Below are positions 7,421 to 16,510 of a stretch of DNA of 64,000 nt, piece by piece. Below the pieces are notes generated by a model. That model was given only the letters and a program-made list of their open reading frames with translations, was not told where the DNA came from and did not search any database. The first letter of the stretch is position 1, and every line of letters begins with the position of its first letter. The translations under genes were made by a program, and so were the position numbers. Origin of the DNA: Solimicrobium sp043758755 (GTDB taxonomy: Bacteria; Pseudomonadota; Gammaproteobacteria; Burkholderiales; Burkholderiaceae_D); contig JAYVMW010000062.1 of the NCBI GenBank assembly GCA_043758755.1, positions 1 through 64,000 of the forward strand, in the 5' to 3' direction.

Positions 7421-8857
7421 TTAGTAACGATATTGATCAGCTTTGTACGGACCATCTTTGGCCACACCGATATAGGCAGCCTGCTGGTCAGTCAGCACAC
7501 TGAGCTGAGCATTGAGTTTTTTAAGCTGCAGGCGCGCCACTTTTTCATCCAGATGTTTTGGCAGAGTGTATACGCCGACCGGATATTTACCCGGATTGGC
7601 AAACAGTTCTATCTGCGCAATCGTCTGATTGGCGAACGAGGAGCTCATCACATACGACGGATGGCCGGTACCGCAACCCAGATTCACCAGGCGACCTTTG
7701 GCCAGCAGGATGATACGTTTACCGTCCGGAAAAATCACATGGTCAACCTGCGGTTTGATATTGTCCCATTCGTAATTTTCCAGCGAGGCGACGTCGATTT
7801 CATTGTCAAAGTGGCCGATGTTGCATACGATGGCCTGGTCTTTCATGGCCAGCATGTTGTCATGGCTGATCACGTGGAAATTGCCGGTAGCGGTCACAAA
7901 AATGTCGGCATGTTGTGCCGCATATTCCATGGTCACGACCCGGTAGCCTTCCATGGCCGCCTGCAGTGCGCAGATCGGATCGATTTCCGTGACCCACACC
8001 TGAGCTGACAGGGCGCGCATGGCCTGAGCGCAGCCTTTTCCGACGTCGCCATACCCGGCGATCACGGCGACTTTGCCGGCGATCATGACGTCGGTAGCGC
8101 GTTTAATACCGTCCACCAGCGATTCGCGGCAGCCATATAAATTGTCAAATTTGGATTTGGTGACCGAGTCATTCACATTGATGGCAGGGAATGCCAGTTT
8201 GCCTTCCTGATGCATCTGGTACAGACGATGCACGCCGGTGGTGGTTTCTTCGGTAACGCCCTTGATTTCCTTGAGACGTTTCGAATACCAGACCGGGTCA
8301 TCGGCCAGATGTTTTTTGATCGAATTGAACAGGCAGATTTCTTCTTCGGAAGTCGGATGGTTCAGCACGGCCAGATCCCCTTCAGCCCGGCTGCCCAGAT
8401 GCAGCAACAGCGTGGCGTCGCCGCCATCGTCGAGAATCATGTTGGCCGGATGATCGGGCCATTCAAAGATGCGGTGGGTAAATTCCCAGTATTCGTCGAG
8501 GTTTTCACCTTTGAAGGCAAACACGGGATGCCCGGCTGCAGCAATGGCAGCAGCGGCCTGATCCTGGGTTGAATAGATATTGCAGGAAGCCCAGCGCACT
8601 TCGGCACCAAGCGCTGCGAGTGTTTCGATCAGTACCGCGGTTTGAATGGTCATGTGCAGTGAGCCGGCAATGCGCGCGCCGCGCAGCGGTTGGCTGGTTG
8701 CATATTCTTCACGAATTGCCATGAGACCCGGCATTTCTGTTTCTGCGATATTGATTTCTTTGCGGCCCCAGGCTGCCAGACTGATGTCGGCAATGAGGTG
8801 GTCTTTGGTTAGGTCGTGGGTGGTGCTGATTGTTGCGGATTTATTGATGGCGTTCAT
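7421..8857 (-). CDS. ahcY: S-adenosylhomocysteinase
   Basis: AhcY reversibly hydrolyses S-adenosylhomocysteine to adenosine and homocysteine, with tightly bound NAD. The protein is 478 residues from the ATG at 8857, which has an ideal AGGAGG box 5-6 bp upstream; an adjacent in-frame GTG at 8860 is less likely. Motifs include SLHMTIQTAVLIETL (substrate pocket), ASCNIYSTQDQAAAA, NVNDSVTKSKFDNLYG (Lys and Asp of the active site), the NAD-binding GYGDVGKG and the C-terminal PYKADQYRY. The length includes the roughly 40-residue insertion common in proteobacterial enzymes. Its leader contains an SAH riboswitch, so accumulation of the substrate should switch the gene on. Confidence 0.98.
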   Translation of the reverse strand: MNAINKSATISTTHDLTKDHLIADISLAAWGRKEINIAETEMPGLMAIREEYATSQPLRGARIAGSLHMTIQTAVLIETLAALGAEVRWASCNIYSTQDQAAAAIAAAGHPVFAFKGENLDEYWEFTHRIFEWPDHPANMILDDGGDATLLLHLGSRAEGDLAVLNHPTSEEEICLFNSIKKHLADDPVWYSKRLKEIKGVTEETTTGVHRLYQMHQEGKLAFPAINVNDSVTKSKFDNLYGCRESLVDGIKRATDVMIAGKVAVIAGYGDVGKGCAQAMRALSAQVWVTEIDPICALQAAMEGYRVVTMEYAAQHADIFVTATGNFHVISHDNMLAMKDQAIVCNIGHFDNEIDVASLENYEWDNIKPQVDHVIFPDGKRIILLAKGRLVNLGCGTGHPSYVMSSSFANQTIAQIELFANPGKYPVGVYTLPKHLDEKVARLQLKKLNAQLSVLTDQQAAYIGVAKDGPYKADQYRY

Positions 8858-8883
8858 CACGCCCTCCTTTCAGTTGAAAAAAG

Positions 8884-8990
8884 TAACGTGAGCGCAGTTG
8901 CTGTGATAGTCCCAAGCCTGGCAAGAAGTTATTGGCATTATATTAGCAATACGCCAACCGGAATCTGTCGCAACGCTCCTCGGGAAGCCG
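8884..8990 (-). promoter_or_regulatory. SAH riboswitch in the ahcY leader
   Basis: Read on minus, the leader contains CCGAGGAGCGTTGCGA (8983-8968) and, near the 3' side, CAGCAACTGCGCTCACG (8903-8887). These match the conserved halves of the SAH riboswitch (CCGAGGAGCGYUGC ... AACGGCGCUCACG). GAGCG pairs with CGCTC and TTGC with GCAA to make the basal helices, and a second hairpin region lies between them. The element ends about 12 bp before the AGGAGG of ahcY, so ligand binding could control either transcription or access to the ribosome site. Known SAH riboswitches turn expression on when SAH is bound. Identification is from sequence signature and position; covariance scoring was not run. Confidence 0.88.
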
Positions 8991-9008
8991 AAGTATATCT
9001 GATCCAGT

Positions 9009-9036
9009 AAAAATAACCAGATCAGGTTGATCTCAA
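9009..9036 (-). promoter_or_regulatory. Candidate ahcY promoter with inverted repeat
   Basis: On the minus strand a TTGAGA hexamer (9036-9031) lies about 15 bp before TATTTT (9014-9009), which would start transcription close to the 5' edge of the riboswitch. An inverted repeat AGATCA-GGT-TGATCT (9019-9033) covers the spacer and touches the -35-like box, so it could be an operator. Spacing is short of the ideal 17 bp, so the exact promoter is uncertain. Confidence 0.35.
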
Positions 9037-9189
9037 ACCGGATAATTTTTAATAGCAAATTTCACAATAAAACAGTTGCGTGATTAAAGTACAACACATT
9101 GTGTAACTTCGGCACAGCCGGCCTCAAAATTTGGAATGCGCCAAATTTCGGAGAGTAGAATCGATCTTCTCCGATTTTGTGAGGTCATC

Positions 9190-9615
9190 ATGAATCAAGA
9201 AATGGAACGCCATTATGTGCGGCACCCGTCCGATGTAGCTATCGCCTGGAGTCTGGACGACATCGCCATTGAAGGCACGGAATATCTAAAGAATGTGTCG
9301 GAAGGCGGACTGGCGTTTCTGTCGACCTCCGAAGTCAATTTGGGCGCAATGGTGGTGATCCAGATTCCGGCGATCGATCCGCAGGTGAATCTGAAGGGGG
9401 TGGTGGTCTGGTGCTCACCCTGTGAAAACCACCAGTTTGAAGTCGGCGTACGGTTTGTCGATGAAAACAATCATTTCCGCATGCGCATGGTTGAGCAGAT
9501 CTGCCATATCGAGCATTTTAAAAAAGAAATCCTGGCAACCGAAGGACGGGTGATTTCCGGCGAAGAAGCTGCGCTGGAATGGATCCGCCGCTATGCACCT
9601 GATTTCCCCAAATAA
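9190..9615 (+). CDS. PilZ-domain c-di-GMP binding protein
   Basis: A 141-residue cytosolic protein. The N-terminus carries the RxxxR c-di-GMP motif (ERHYVRHPSD, about residues 6-15), followed by NVSEGGLAF (about 35-43), the D/N-x-S-x-x-G half of the PilZ signature. GVVVWCSPCENHQFEVGVRF then completes the beta-barrel. The start at 9190 is preferred over an upstream ATG at 9136 because a GAGGTC box lies just ahead of it. The extra helix at the C-terminus (residues 100-141) is not recognised. It is a likely c-di-GMP receptor; this window also encodes a GGDEF cyclase and an HD-GYP phosphodiesterase. Two inverted repeats (AAATTTGG...CCAAATTT at 9127-9148, CGGAGA...TCTCCG at 9149-9173) lie in its leader. 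Confidence 0.85.
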   Translation: MNQEMERHYVRHPSDVAIAWSLDDIAIEGTEYLKNVSEGGLAFLSTSEVNLGAMVVIQIPAIDPQVNLKGVVVWCSPCENHQFEVGVRFVDENNHFRMRMVEQICHIEHFKKEILATEGRVISGEEAALEWIRRYAPDFPK

Positions 9616-9637
9616 TCTGCAACCTGCGTGAACCATC

Positions 9638-9643
9638 TATAAT
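9638..9643 (+). promoter_or_regulatory. Candidate -10 box for pth
   Basis: A perfect TATAAT lies 39 bp upstream of the pth ATG, in the 66-bp gap after the PilZ gene. The -35 region is poor (no TTGACA-like hexamer at 16-18 bp), so this is a tentative promoter. Confidence 0.4.
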
Positions 9644-9681
9644 GCGGTTTTCTTTTTGACCGCAACCACAAACTCTCATCC

Positions 9682-10275
9682 ATGGCTATCCGTCTCATCG
9701 TCGGCCTCGGCAACCCCGGGCCGGAATACCAGCTTACCCGCCACAATGCCGGCTTCTGGCTGGTTGACAACCTTGCCAACACGCTGCGCAACTGCACATT
9801 GCAGCGCGATACGCGCATGAATGCCCTGATGGCAAAAACCGCGATTGATGGCAACGAAGTCTGGCTGCTCGAACCGCAGACTTTCATGAACCGGTCCGGC
9901 GCAGCGGTCGGCGCCCTGGCGCGCTTTTATAAAATAGCGCCCGATGAAGTGCTGGTCGTGCATGACGAACTCGATATTGATCCGGGGATTGCCAAGCTAA
10001 AAAAAGGCGGATCGTCGGGCGGCCATAACGGCTTGAAAGATATCACCGCCGCACTGGGCACGCAGGATTACTGGCGCATGCGGATCGGCATCGGTCATCC
10101 GCGCAGTCTGAATTCGCAGCAGCCTGTGGTTGACTTTGTACTGCACCGGCCCAGAAAGGACGAGCAGGGCCTGATTGATGGCGCGATCGAAAAATGTCTG
10201 GCCGTTATTCCGCTACTAACTGCCGGCAAGTTTGAAACTGCCACCATGCAACTGCATACCAAGACTGCTCCCTGA
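9682..10275 (+). CDS. pth: Peptidyl-tRNA hydrolase
   Basis: Pth frees tRNA from peptidyl-tRNAs dropped by stalled ribosomes; it is an essential cytosolic enzyme. The 197-residue protein has the family start IVGLGNPGPEYQLTRHNAG (6-24), including the conserved Asn 11 and catalytic His 21. The second signature runs through LKKGGSSGGHNGLKD, and the FMNRSG segment is present. In many betaproteobacteria pth follows prs-rplY; here neither is nearby, and it sits after a PilZ gene with its own -10-like box. The patatin-like gene starts 13 bp downstream. Confidence 0.97.
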   Translation: MAIRLIVGLGNPGPEYQLTRHNAGFWLVDNLANTLRNCTLQRDTRMNALMAKTAIDGNEVWLLEPQTFMNRSGAAVGALARFYKIAPDEVLVVHDELDIDPGIAKLKKGGSSGGHNGLKDITAALGTQDYWRMRIGIGHPRSLNSQQPVVDFVLHRPRKDEQGLIDGAIEKCLAVIPLLTAGKFETATMQLHTKTAP

Positions 10276-10288
10276 CGCGCCGCTCTCT

Positions 10289-11410
10289 ATGGCAACACAC
10301 CCTCGTTCTCCCATCATTTTGCGCGCCGGGCCACTCGCCCTTGAACACATCCGCCAGCACGGTTTGCAGGCCGCACATATTGCCGCCATTCCGGCTGCGG
10401 CCGGTGGTCCGAAAGGATTGATTTTGCAGGCCCTGGATCAGTGGCTGTTTGGAGAATGGCTGGCCCAGGCACCACGGCCGCGCAGTCTGATCGGCGCGTC
10501 AATCGGCTCGTGGCGCATGGCTGCAGCCAGCATGCCCGATCCGGCACAGGGCTTTGCCCGGCTTGGCGATTTGTATTGCCGGCAGCATTACCCCAAGAAA
10601 CCCGGCAGTACCTTTGTGACCGAAGTCATCCAGGAATTATTACTGCGTTTTATCGACGGCCATGACAATGCCATTGTCACACAGCCCCATCACCGGCTGC
10701 ATATTCTCACCAATAAAGGGCGCGGCCTGCTGCGTTCACCCAGCCACACCGTGGGCATTAAAGCCGGTTTCGCTGCCGCCACGCTGGCCAATATCGGTTC
10801 ACGGGCGCAGCTGGCCAGACATCTGGAAAGAGTCGTGGTCAGCGATCTGCGCGACCCGGTGCCCTGGCTCAAAACCCGCTTTGATACCTTTACCACCGAA
10901 TTCAGTGCCTTAACTGCGGACAACCTGAAATCCGCTTTGCTGGCTTCCGGCACCCTGCCGTTAATCATGGATCCGGTGCGACATATTGCCGGGGCTCCGG
11001 CCGGGACGTACTGGGACGGCGGGCTGATTGATTACCATCTGGCCCTGCCTTATTCGCGCCTGAGTTCAGACAGTGAAAACGGGTCGCACCAGGAGCTGGT
11101 GCTGTACCCCCACTTTACCGACCACATCATTCCAGGCTGGCTGGATAAGGCCTTCAGATGGCGCCGTGCCGGCAAGGGCAAAAACAGTCACTGGCTGGAC
11201 AATGTACTGCTGGTTGCACCTTCCGCAGAATTTATTCAGTCACTGCCGCGCAGAAAAATGCCGGACCGGAAGGACTTCGCCTTCCACGGCAACAACAATC
11301 AACTGCGCATGCAGGAATGGCAGTGCGCCATCGGAGCCAGTGAAAAATTGCGCGATGCGTTTGCGCAATTTGTCGCCAACCCGGACCCGGACATGCTGCA
11401 ACCCTTCTGA
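10289..11410 (+). CDS. Patatin-like phospholipase family protein
   Basis: A 373-residue putative lipid acyl hydrolase. It has an oxyanion-hole glycine stretch (AAAGGPKGLILQ, about residues 35-46), a nucleophile elbow GASIGSW (about 69-75, G-x-S-x-G) and a late catalytic Asp in WDGGLIDYH (about 242-250), the Ser-Asp dyad of patatins. No signal peptide is evident, so it probably acts inside the cell or at the inner leaflet. The substrate is unknown. The ATG at 10289 (MATHPRSP) is chosen over 10232 because the latter lies inside pth. It probably forms a unit with pth. Confidence 0.82.
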   Translation: MATHPRSPIILRAGPLALEHIRQHGLQAAHIAAIPAAAGGPKGLILQALDQWLFGEWLAQAPRPRSLIGASIGSWRMAAASMPDPAQGFARLGDLYCRQHYPKKPGSTFVTEVIQELLLRFIDGHDNAIVTQPHHRLHILTNKGRGLLRSPSHTVGIKAGFAAATLANIGSRAQLARHLERVVVSDLRDPVPWLKTRFDTFTTEFSALTADNLKSALLASGTLPLIMDPVRHIAGAPAGTYWDGGLIDYHLALPYSRLSSDSENGSHQELVLYPHFTDHIIPGWLDKAFRWRRAGKGKNSHWLDNVLLVAPSAEFIQSLPRRKMPDRKDFAFHGNNNQLRMQEWQCAIGASEKLRDAFAQFVANPDPDMLQPF

Positions 11411-11442
11411 AGCCAACACCTGCTGGGCTATAACAGATGAAT

Positions 11443-13038
11443 TCAGAGTGCGTAGTTATCCCGCGTCTGATCGATGGAGTAATAGCTTTTATCGTACATG
11501 GTGTCGGTTGAATTCAGCTTCAAAATGCCGTACTGATGCGCGCAGCATATCGACACAATCGATGCCATCTGCTTGGGCAATATCTTGATGCCCATTTGAG
11601 CAACCGACTTCTGCAACACCGGATTGGCGTAATAACTGGTTACCAGCACGACGCGCCTCAGATCGCTGGCTTCGATAATCTGCAACCCATGCATATTCTG
11701 ATTGATCAGTTCAAAATCGCACAGCAGATACACTCTGTCCCTGTCATCAGGACTGAGCGTATTGAGATAGTCCAGCACTGCCTGTCCCTGCTTTTCATGC
11801 CGCACGATCAGATCCGGCATAGAATTTCGCAATGCATTCAATCGCAAATTCCAGGCGTCATGGATCAGCTGGTCGTCGTCCAGAATAACGACGATATCGT
11901 TACTGTTGAAGATGATTTCATCCATGATCCACTCGGCTTTTTCGATTTTTGCAAAGGTCAGTTCGAACGTGGTTCCCTGCCCGGGCTGTGACTGCACGGT
12001 GAGATTGCCCTCGTTGTTTTCAACCATTTCCCAGACCTGCATCATGCCCAGGCCATGGCCGTTTTCCTTGCCCTCGGTGAATTTGGTGTGATTGAGTATT
12101 TTTTCCACCATGGTGCGGCTCATGCCTTTGCCATTGTCCTGCACGGTGAATTTGACCATGATTTCATCGACTTCCAGCTTGACGCAGATTTTGCCATTCT
12201 GCTGATTTTTCAGCGCGTCGACGGCATTGCTGATCAGATTGGTAATGGCCCGTCCAAGCTGACTGGACTGCGCCTGTATGAAGGAAAACTGGGCATTCTG
12301 CGCAATATTGACATCAAACTTGACCGCAATATCCTGATACTGATATTTCCGCTCGCTGATTAATTTCATCAGAAAATCAGAGCACAGGATCAGCTTGTGC
12401 TCTTCTTTCTCGACGCTCTGGTTTTCATCCATGGAATATTTGTTGAGAATATTGTTGGCAATATCTTTGATCGCGGTAAAGGTGTTTTTCAGGATCAGTC
12501 GCTTTGCTTCATTGAGTTCATCGCACACATTCACCATGACCGACAATGCAGTCAGAGGCGATTGAATATCATGGGCAACTTTGCGCGCCATCTGTGCGAA
12601 GGCTTCTTTTTCGGTAATGTCACTGAGTTGACGGTTATGTTCCTGCAACCTTCTGTTTTCGCGCTCTGCAGTGACGTCGATCGCCGTCCCTATGACGCCA
12701 AAGACGTGACCACCGGGGCCGGTTAATGGCGAGCGGATGGCGGAATAAATGCGCTTTTTACCAGTAGTTTCGTCACGCACCACATCTTCCCGGGTCTGAC
12801 TGCGTCTGGTCTCGATGACCAGATTGACGTGATCCGATATGTACTTGCCTGCATCATCGGCACAGTACTCAGAGGGGGTTTTGCCAACCACCTGATCAAA
12901 GTGTTTCACGCCCAGCGTTTCCAGATAGGCCTGATTTGCTCCTGCCACCCGGCCTTCCAGATCCATCCAGTAAATGGGAAAAGGCATAAAAGGTGCAGCT
13001 TGTTCAAGGTGATGCAAAATTTCGGTAGTCTTTTCCAT
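11443..13038 (-). CDS. PAS sensor histidine kinase with C-terminal receiver-like domain
   Basis: A 531-residue soluble kinase with no membrane segments. Order: a PAS domain (about 10-125); HisKA with ARKVAHDIQSPLTAL (phospho-acceptor His 156); HATPase with N box NLISNAVDAL (267-276), G1 DNGKGM (301-306) and G2 GHGLGM (327-332). A receiver-like domain follows (about 380-495) with acidic cluster D387-D389, phospho-acceptor candidate D441 in LLCDFEL, and K489 in LPKQ. The receiver lies after the kinase core, as in hybrid kinases, but no separate regulator or output gene is adjacent, so its phosphorelay partner is unknown. The start ATG at 13038 has a GGAGT box upstream; a further 19 codons are open but unlikely. 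Signal unknown. Confidence 0.85.
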   Translation of the reverse strand: MEKTTEILHHLEQAAPFMPFPIYWMDLEGRVAGANQAYLETLGVKHFDQVVGKTPSEYCADDAGKYISDHVNLVIETRRSQTREDVVRDETTGKKRIYSAIRSPLTGPGGHVFGVIGTAIDVTAERENRRLQEHNRQLSDITEKEAFAQMARKVAHDIQSPLTALSVMVNVCDELNEAKRLILKNTFTAIKDIANNILNKYSMDENQSVEKEEHKLILCSDFLMKLISERKYQYQDIAVKFDVNIAQNAQFSFIQAQSSQLGRAITNLISNAVDALKNQQNGKICVKLEVDEIMVKFTVQDNGKGMSRTMVEKILNHTKFTEGKENGHGLGMMQVWEMVENNEGNLTVQSQPGQGTTFELTFAKIEKAEWIMDEIIFNSNDIVVILDDDQLIHDAWNLRLNALRNSMPDLIVRHEKQGQAVLDYLNTLSPDDRDRVYLLCDFELINQNMHGLQIIEASDLRRVVLVTSYYANPVLQKSVAQMGIKILPKQMASIVSICCAHQYGILKLNSTDTMYDKSYYSIDQTRDNYAL

Positions 13039-13437
13039 ACAGGGGTACTCCTTAGCAACAAAATTGATTGAGTCGGAGCCAGTCCACCTCGCCACAACTC
13101 AAGGTGATCCGACTTTCGTTTTCCCTGTACGGCTTTTTTTATAGTCTGATGCGACCACAGCTTTGGCAAGCAAAAATGTGATTACGCAACCAACATTGAT
13201 TTATTTTCAATACTAATAATTAATTATAACCATTTGCAATTACTTTGCCCACCGATAAATATGAGGTGAAACGCATCGACTCCTTCTGCCGCACCGGCTT
13301 CCACAGAAGAAATCTGGGTTAGAATTGGCGGTTAAAATTTTGATTGCAGTTATTGCTGCGTTATTTGCCGCACTGCCCCGCATCTGCAGTGCGCAGCGTT
13401 CAACCATTCCGATTCAGTCATCCATAAAAAATCATCC
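13039..13437. other. Intergenic region between sensor kinase and glyQ
   Basis: No gene is seen in these ~400 bp. The stretch is AT-rich around 13195-13260 and should hold the divergent promoters of the kinase (minus) and glyQ (plus). A TAGAAT -10-like hexamer lies at 13320-13325. Close to glyQ, CGCACTGC (13369-13376) and GCAGTGCG (13386-13393) form an 8-bp hairpin with a 9-nt loop in what would be the glyQ leader. It is not a recognisable T-box, which would be unexpected in this lineage. Confidence 0.4.
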
Positions 13438-14349
13438 ATGCTCACTTTTCAACAAATCATTCTGACTCTGCAGGACTACTGGAACAAACAGGGTTGCGCC
13501 TTGTTGCAACCGCTCGATCTGGAAGTGGGCGCCGGTACCTCGCACCCAGCCACTTTTCTGCGTGCCATCGGCCCGGAGCCGTGGCGCGCCGCTTATGTCC
13601 AGCCATCACGACGCCCCAAGGATGGCCGCTACGGCGACAATCCCAACCGTCTGCAGCACTACTACCAGTACCAGGTAGTCCTGAAGCCGGCGCCGGAAAA
13701 TATTCTTGATCTGTACCTGGGATCTCTCGCAGCTGTCGGGCTGGATCTGCAGCAAAATGATGTGCGTTTTGTGGAAGATGACTGGGAAAACCCCACGCTG
13801 GGCGCCTGGGGATTGGGCTGGGAAGTCTGGCTCAACGGTATGGAAGTCACCCAATTTACCTATTTCCAGCAGGTCGGCGGACTGGATTGCAAACCGGTGC
13901 TGGGAGAAATTACTTACGGTATCGAACGTCTGGCCATGTATCTGCAGGGCGTGGAAAACGTCTACGATCTGGTTTGGACTGAATGGGAAGAAAACGGCGT
14001 CACAAATAAACTGACCTATGGCGATGTGTATCATCAGAATGAAGTGGAACAGTCCACCTACAATTTTGAACATTCCAATACCGATTTTTTATTTTCCCTG
14101 TTCACCAGTTACGAAGCCGAAGCCAAACGACTCATGGAAGTGCCGCTGGCACTGCCGGCCTATGAAATGGTGCTCAAGGCAGCCCACACGTTCAATCTGC
14201 TCGATGCGCGCGGCGCCATCTCAGTCACCGAACGCGCTGCCTATATGGGTAGAATCCGCAATCTGTCGCGCTCGATTGCCAGTGCTTACTACAACTCGCG
14301 TGAAGCACTGGGTTTCCCGATGCTGACCCGGGCAACACTGACTGCCTGA
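13438..14349 (+). CDS. glyQ: Glycine--tRNA ligase alpha subunit
   Basis: The catalytic subunit of the tetrameric (alpha2-beta2) bacterial glycyl-tRNA synthetase. The 303-residue protein opens with the family sequence LTFQQIILTLQDYWNKQGC and contains the class II motif regions around EVGAGTSHPATFLR and YVQPSRRPKDGRYG. The ELNGMEV-like segment appears here as LNGMEVTQFTYFQQ. Length and conservation are typical. It is followed after 46 bp by glyS, which supplies the anticodon-recognition subunit. Confidence 0.98.
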   Translation: MLTFQQIILTLQDYWNKQGCALLQPLDLEVGAGTSHPATFLRAIGPEPWRAAYVQPSRRPKDGRYGDNPNRLQHYYQYQVVLKPAPENILDLYLGSLAAVGLDLQQNDVRFVEDDWENPTLGAWGLGWEVWLNGMEVTQFTYFQQVGGLDCKPVLGEITYGIERLAMYLQGVENVYDLVWTEWEENGVTNKLTYGDVYHQNEVEQSTYNFEHSNTDFLFSLFTSYEAEAKRLMEVPLALPAYEMVLKAAHTFNLLDARGAISVTERAAYMGRIRNLSRSIASAYYNSREALGFPMLTRATLTA

Positions 14350-14395
14350 CTGCGCTACCCTGCTCACAGCTGAATAATTATTACAACATCACACC

Positions 14396-16480
14396 ATGAA
14401 CCAATCCTTATTAGTTGAAATATTTACCGAAGAATTACCACCCAAAGCGCTGGCAAAACTCGGCGACACCTTTGCCGCCGGCATCGTCAGTGCGTTGCGC
14501 TCACGCGACTTTCTGGAACCGGATTCAGTTGCCACCAGCTACGCAACCCCGCGCCGTCTGGCCGTGCACATTACCGGCGTGCGCAGCACATCACCCGAGC
14601 GTTTATGCCGTGAAAAAGTGTTGCCGGTCAGCGTCGCGCTGGACGCCAGTGGCAATGCCACGGCACCGCTATTAAAGAAACTGGCCGCCATGGGTTTTGC
14701 CGATGTGCAGGTCAGCCAGCTTGAGCGCGCTGCCGATGGCAAAGCCGAGAGTTTTTTCTACAGCTACAGTGCCAGTGGCAGTACGCTCCAGGAAGGATTG
14801 CAAAGCGCCATCGAGGACAGCGTCGCAAAATTGCCGGTGCCCAAGCTGATGACTTATCAGCGTCCGGATGGCAGTTCGGTCCAGTTTGCCCGCCCGGTGC
14901 ATCGACTGGTTGCGCTGCATGGCTCCGAGCTGGTCAATGTCACGCTGTTGGGACTGCGAGCGGACCGCATCACACAGGGACACCGTTTTTTGTCGCAAGG
15001 AACAATCTCCCTTGGGGCTGCCGGCGATTATGCAAAAGCGCTGCGCAACAGCGGCAAAGTCATCGCCAGCTACACCGAACGCAAGGAAAGCATACGCAAA
15101 GCATTGCTGGAGCAGGCCGGAACAGACCATGTGTTGATGCCGGAATCACTGCTCGATGAAGTCACCGCACTGGTTGAATGGCCGGTGATCTACCCGTGTC
15201 ATTTTGAAGAACAATTCCTGAGTGTGCCGCAGGAATGCCTGATTCTGACCATGCAGACCAACCAGAAATATTTTGCCCTGACCGACAGTGCCGGCAAACT
15301 GCGTCCGCGTTTTCTGATCGTGTCGAATATTGAAACCGCAACGCCTGAACACATCATTCGCGGTAATGAAACAGTAGTGCGTCCACGATTGTCGGATGCC
15401 AAATTCTTTTTTGAGCAGGATCAGAAAAAGACACTGGAACTGCGCGCTGCGGGCCTGGCGTCGGTGGTGTATCACAACAAGCTCGGCAATCAGGCCGAGC
15501 GCGTCTCACGCGTACAACAGCTGGCCGGCTATATCGCAACCCAACTGGGTGCCGACGTCACATTGGCACAGCGCGCAGCGCAACTGGCCAAAGCCGATCT
15601 GCTCACTGACATGGTGGGTGAATTTCCCGAACTGCAGGGCATCATGGGCAGTTACTATGCCAAGATCGATGGTGAACATGCCGAAGTTGCCTCAGCCATG
15701 ACCGAACATTACCAGCCGCGCTTTGCCGGTGACAGCCTGCCGGTTTCCGTAACCGGAACCATTCTGGCGCTGGCCGACAAATGCGAAACGCTGGTCGGGA
15801 TCTGGGGTATCGGCCTGCAACCGACCGGAGATCGTGATCCGTTCGCACTGCGCCGTCACGCGCTGGGCGTGTTGCGCATCCTGATCGAAAAACAGTTACC
15901 TCTGACACTGTCGGGCCTGCTCCAACATGCTGCATCCCTGTTTGCCGGCAATGCTGCGTTTGCCGATCCCGCTGTGGCACTGACCCAGTTCATTTACGAC
16001 CGCCTGCGCGGGATATTGAAGGAACAGGGCTACAGCCCGGCTGAAGTGGAAGCCGTAGTCGCGCCGCAACCGGATATGCTGGCCAATATCAAAATGCGCC
16101 TGATTGCTGTCAAACAGTTTGCTGCCCTGCCTGAATCAACCGCATTGGCAGCGGCCAATAAACGCATTACCAATATTCTGAAAAAAAATGAACAATCCGT
16201 GGGTGAGGTTGATGCGAAATTATTGATTGAACCTGCCGAGCTTGCCCTGTATGAAGCCACGCGCCAGATTTCATCGCAGGTCCAGTCCGCCTTTGCCGGC
16301 GGCGACTTCAATCAGGCTTTGCAGATTCTGGCTACCATACGGCCTCAGGTCGATGCATTTTTTAACGATGTGATGGTCATGGCTGAAGACCAGTCCTTGC
16401 GCAACAACCGGATTGCCCTGCTGGCGATGTTGCATGACATACTGAATCAGGTAGCAGACATTTCCAAACTGGCTGCCTGA
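14396..16480 (+). CDS. glyS: Glycine--tRNA ligase beta subunit
   Basis: The 694-residue beta subunit starts LLVEIFTEELPPKALAKL (family signature) and has the HD-like and B3/B4-like regions (ECLILTMQTNQKYFAL; PRFLIVSNIE; RGNETVVRPRLSDAKFFFEQD). The C-terminal anticodon-binding helical domain includes RITNILKKN. It partners with GlyQ for glycine charging. It is followed after 30 bp by gmhB in the same direction, and the glyQ-glyS-gmhB-plsC order is common in betaproteobacteria. Confidence 0.98.
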   Translation: MNQSLLVEIFTEELPPKALAKLGDTFAAGIVSALRSRDFLEPDSVATSYATPRRLAVHITGVRSTSPERLCREKVLPVSVALDASGNATAPLLKKLAAMGFADVQVSQLERAADGKAESFFYSYSASGSTLQEGLQSAIEDSVAKLPVPKLMTYQRPDGSSVQFARPVHRLVALHGSELVNVTLLGLRADRITQGHRFLSQGTISLGAAGDYAKALRNSGKVIASYTERKESIRKALLEQAGTDHVLMPESLLDEVTALVEWPVIYPCHFEEQFLSVPQECLILTMQTNQKYFALTDSAGKLRPRFLIVSNIETATPEHIIRGNETVVRPRLSDAKFFFEQDQKKTLELRAAGLASVVYHNKLGNQAERVSRVQQLAGYIATQLGADVTLAQRAAQLAKADLLTDMVGEFPELQGIMGSYYAKIDGEHAEVASAMTEHYQPRFAGDSLPVSVTGTILALADKCETLVGIWGIGLQPTGDRDPFALRRHALGVLRILIEKQLPLTLSGLLQHAASLFAGNAAFADPAVALTQFIYDRLRGILKEQGYSPAEVEAVVAPQPDMLANIKMRLIAVKQFAALPESTALAAANKRITNILKKNEQSVGEVDAKLLIEPAELALYEATRQISSQVQSAFAGGDFNQALQILATIRPQVDAFFNDVMVMAEDQSLRNNRIALLAMLHDILNQVADISKLAA

Positions 16481-16510
16481 TGTTTTTGACAAACCCACTT
16501 AAAAACTGAC

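Noticed and set aside
13394..13437. Glycine T-box or glycine riboswitch before glyQ
   Set aside because: The short hairpin at 13369-13393 lacks a T-box sequence or specifier loop, and no tandem glycine aptamer signature is seen.
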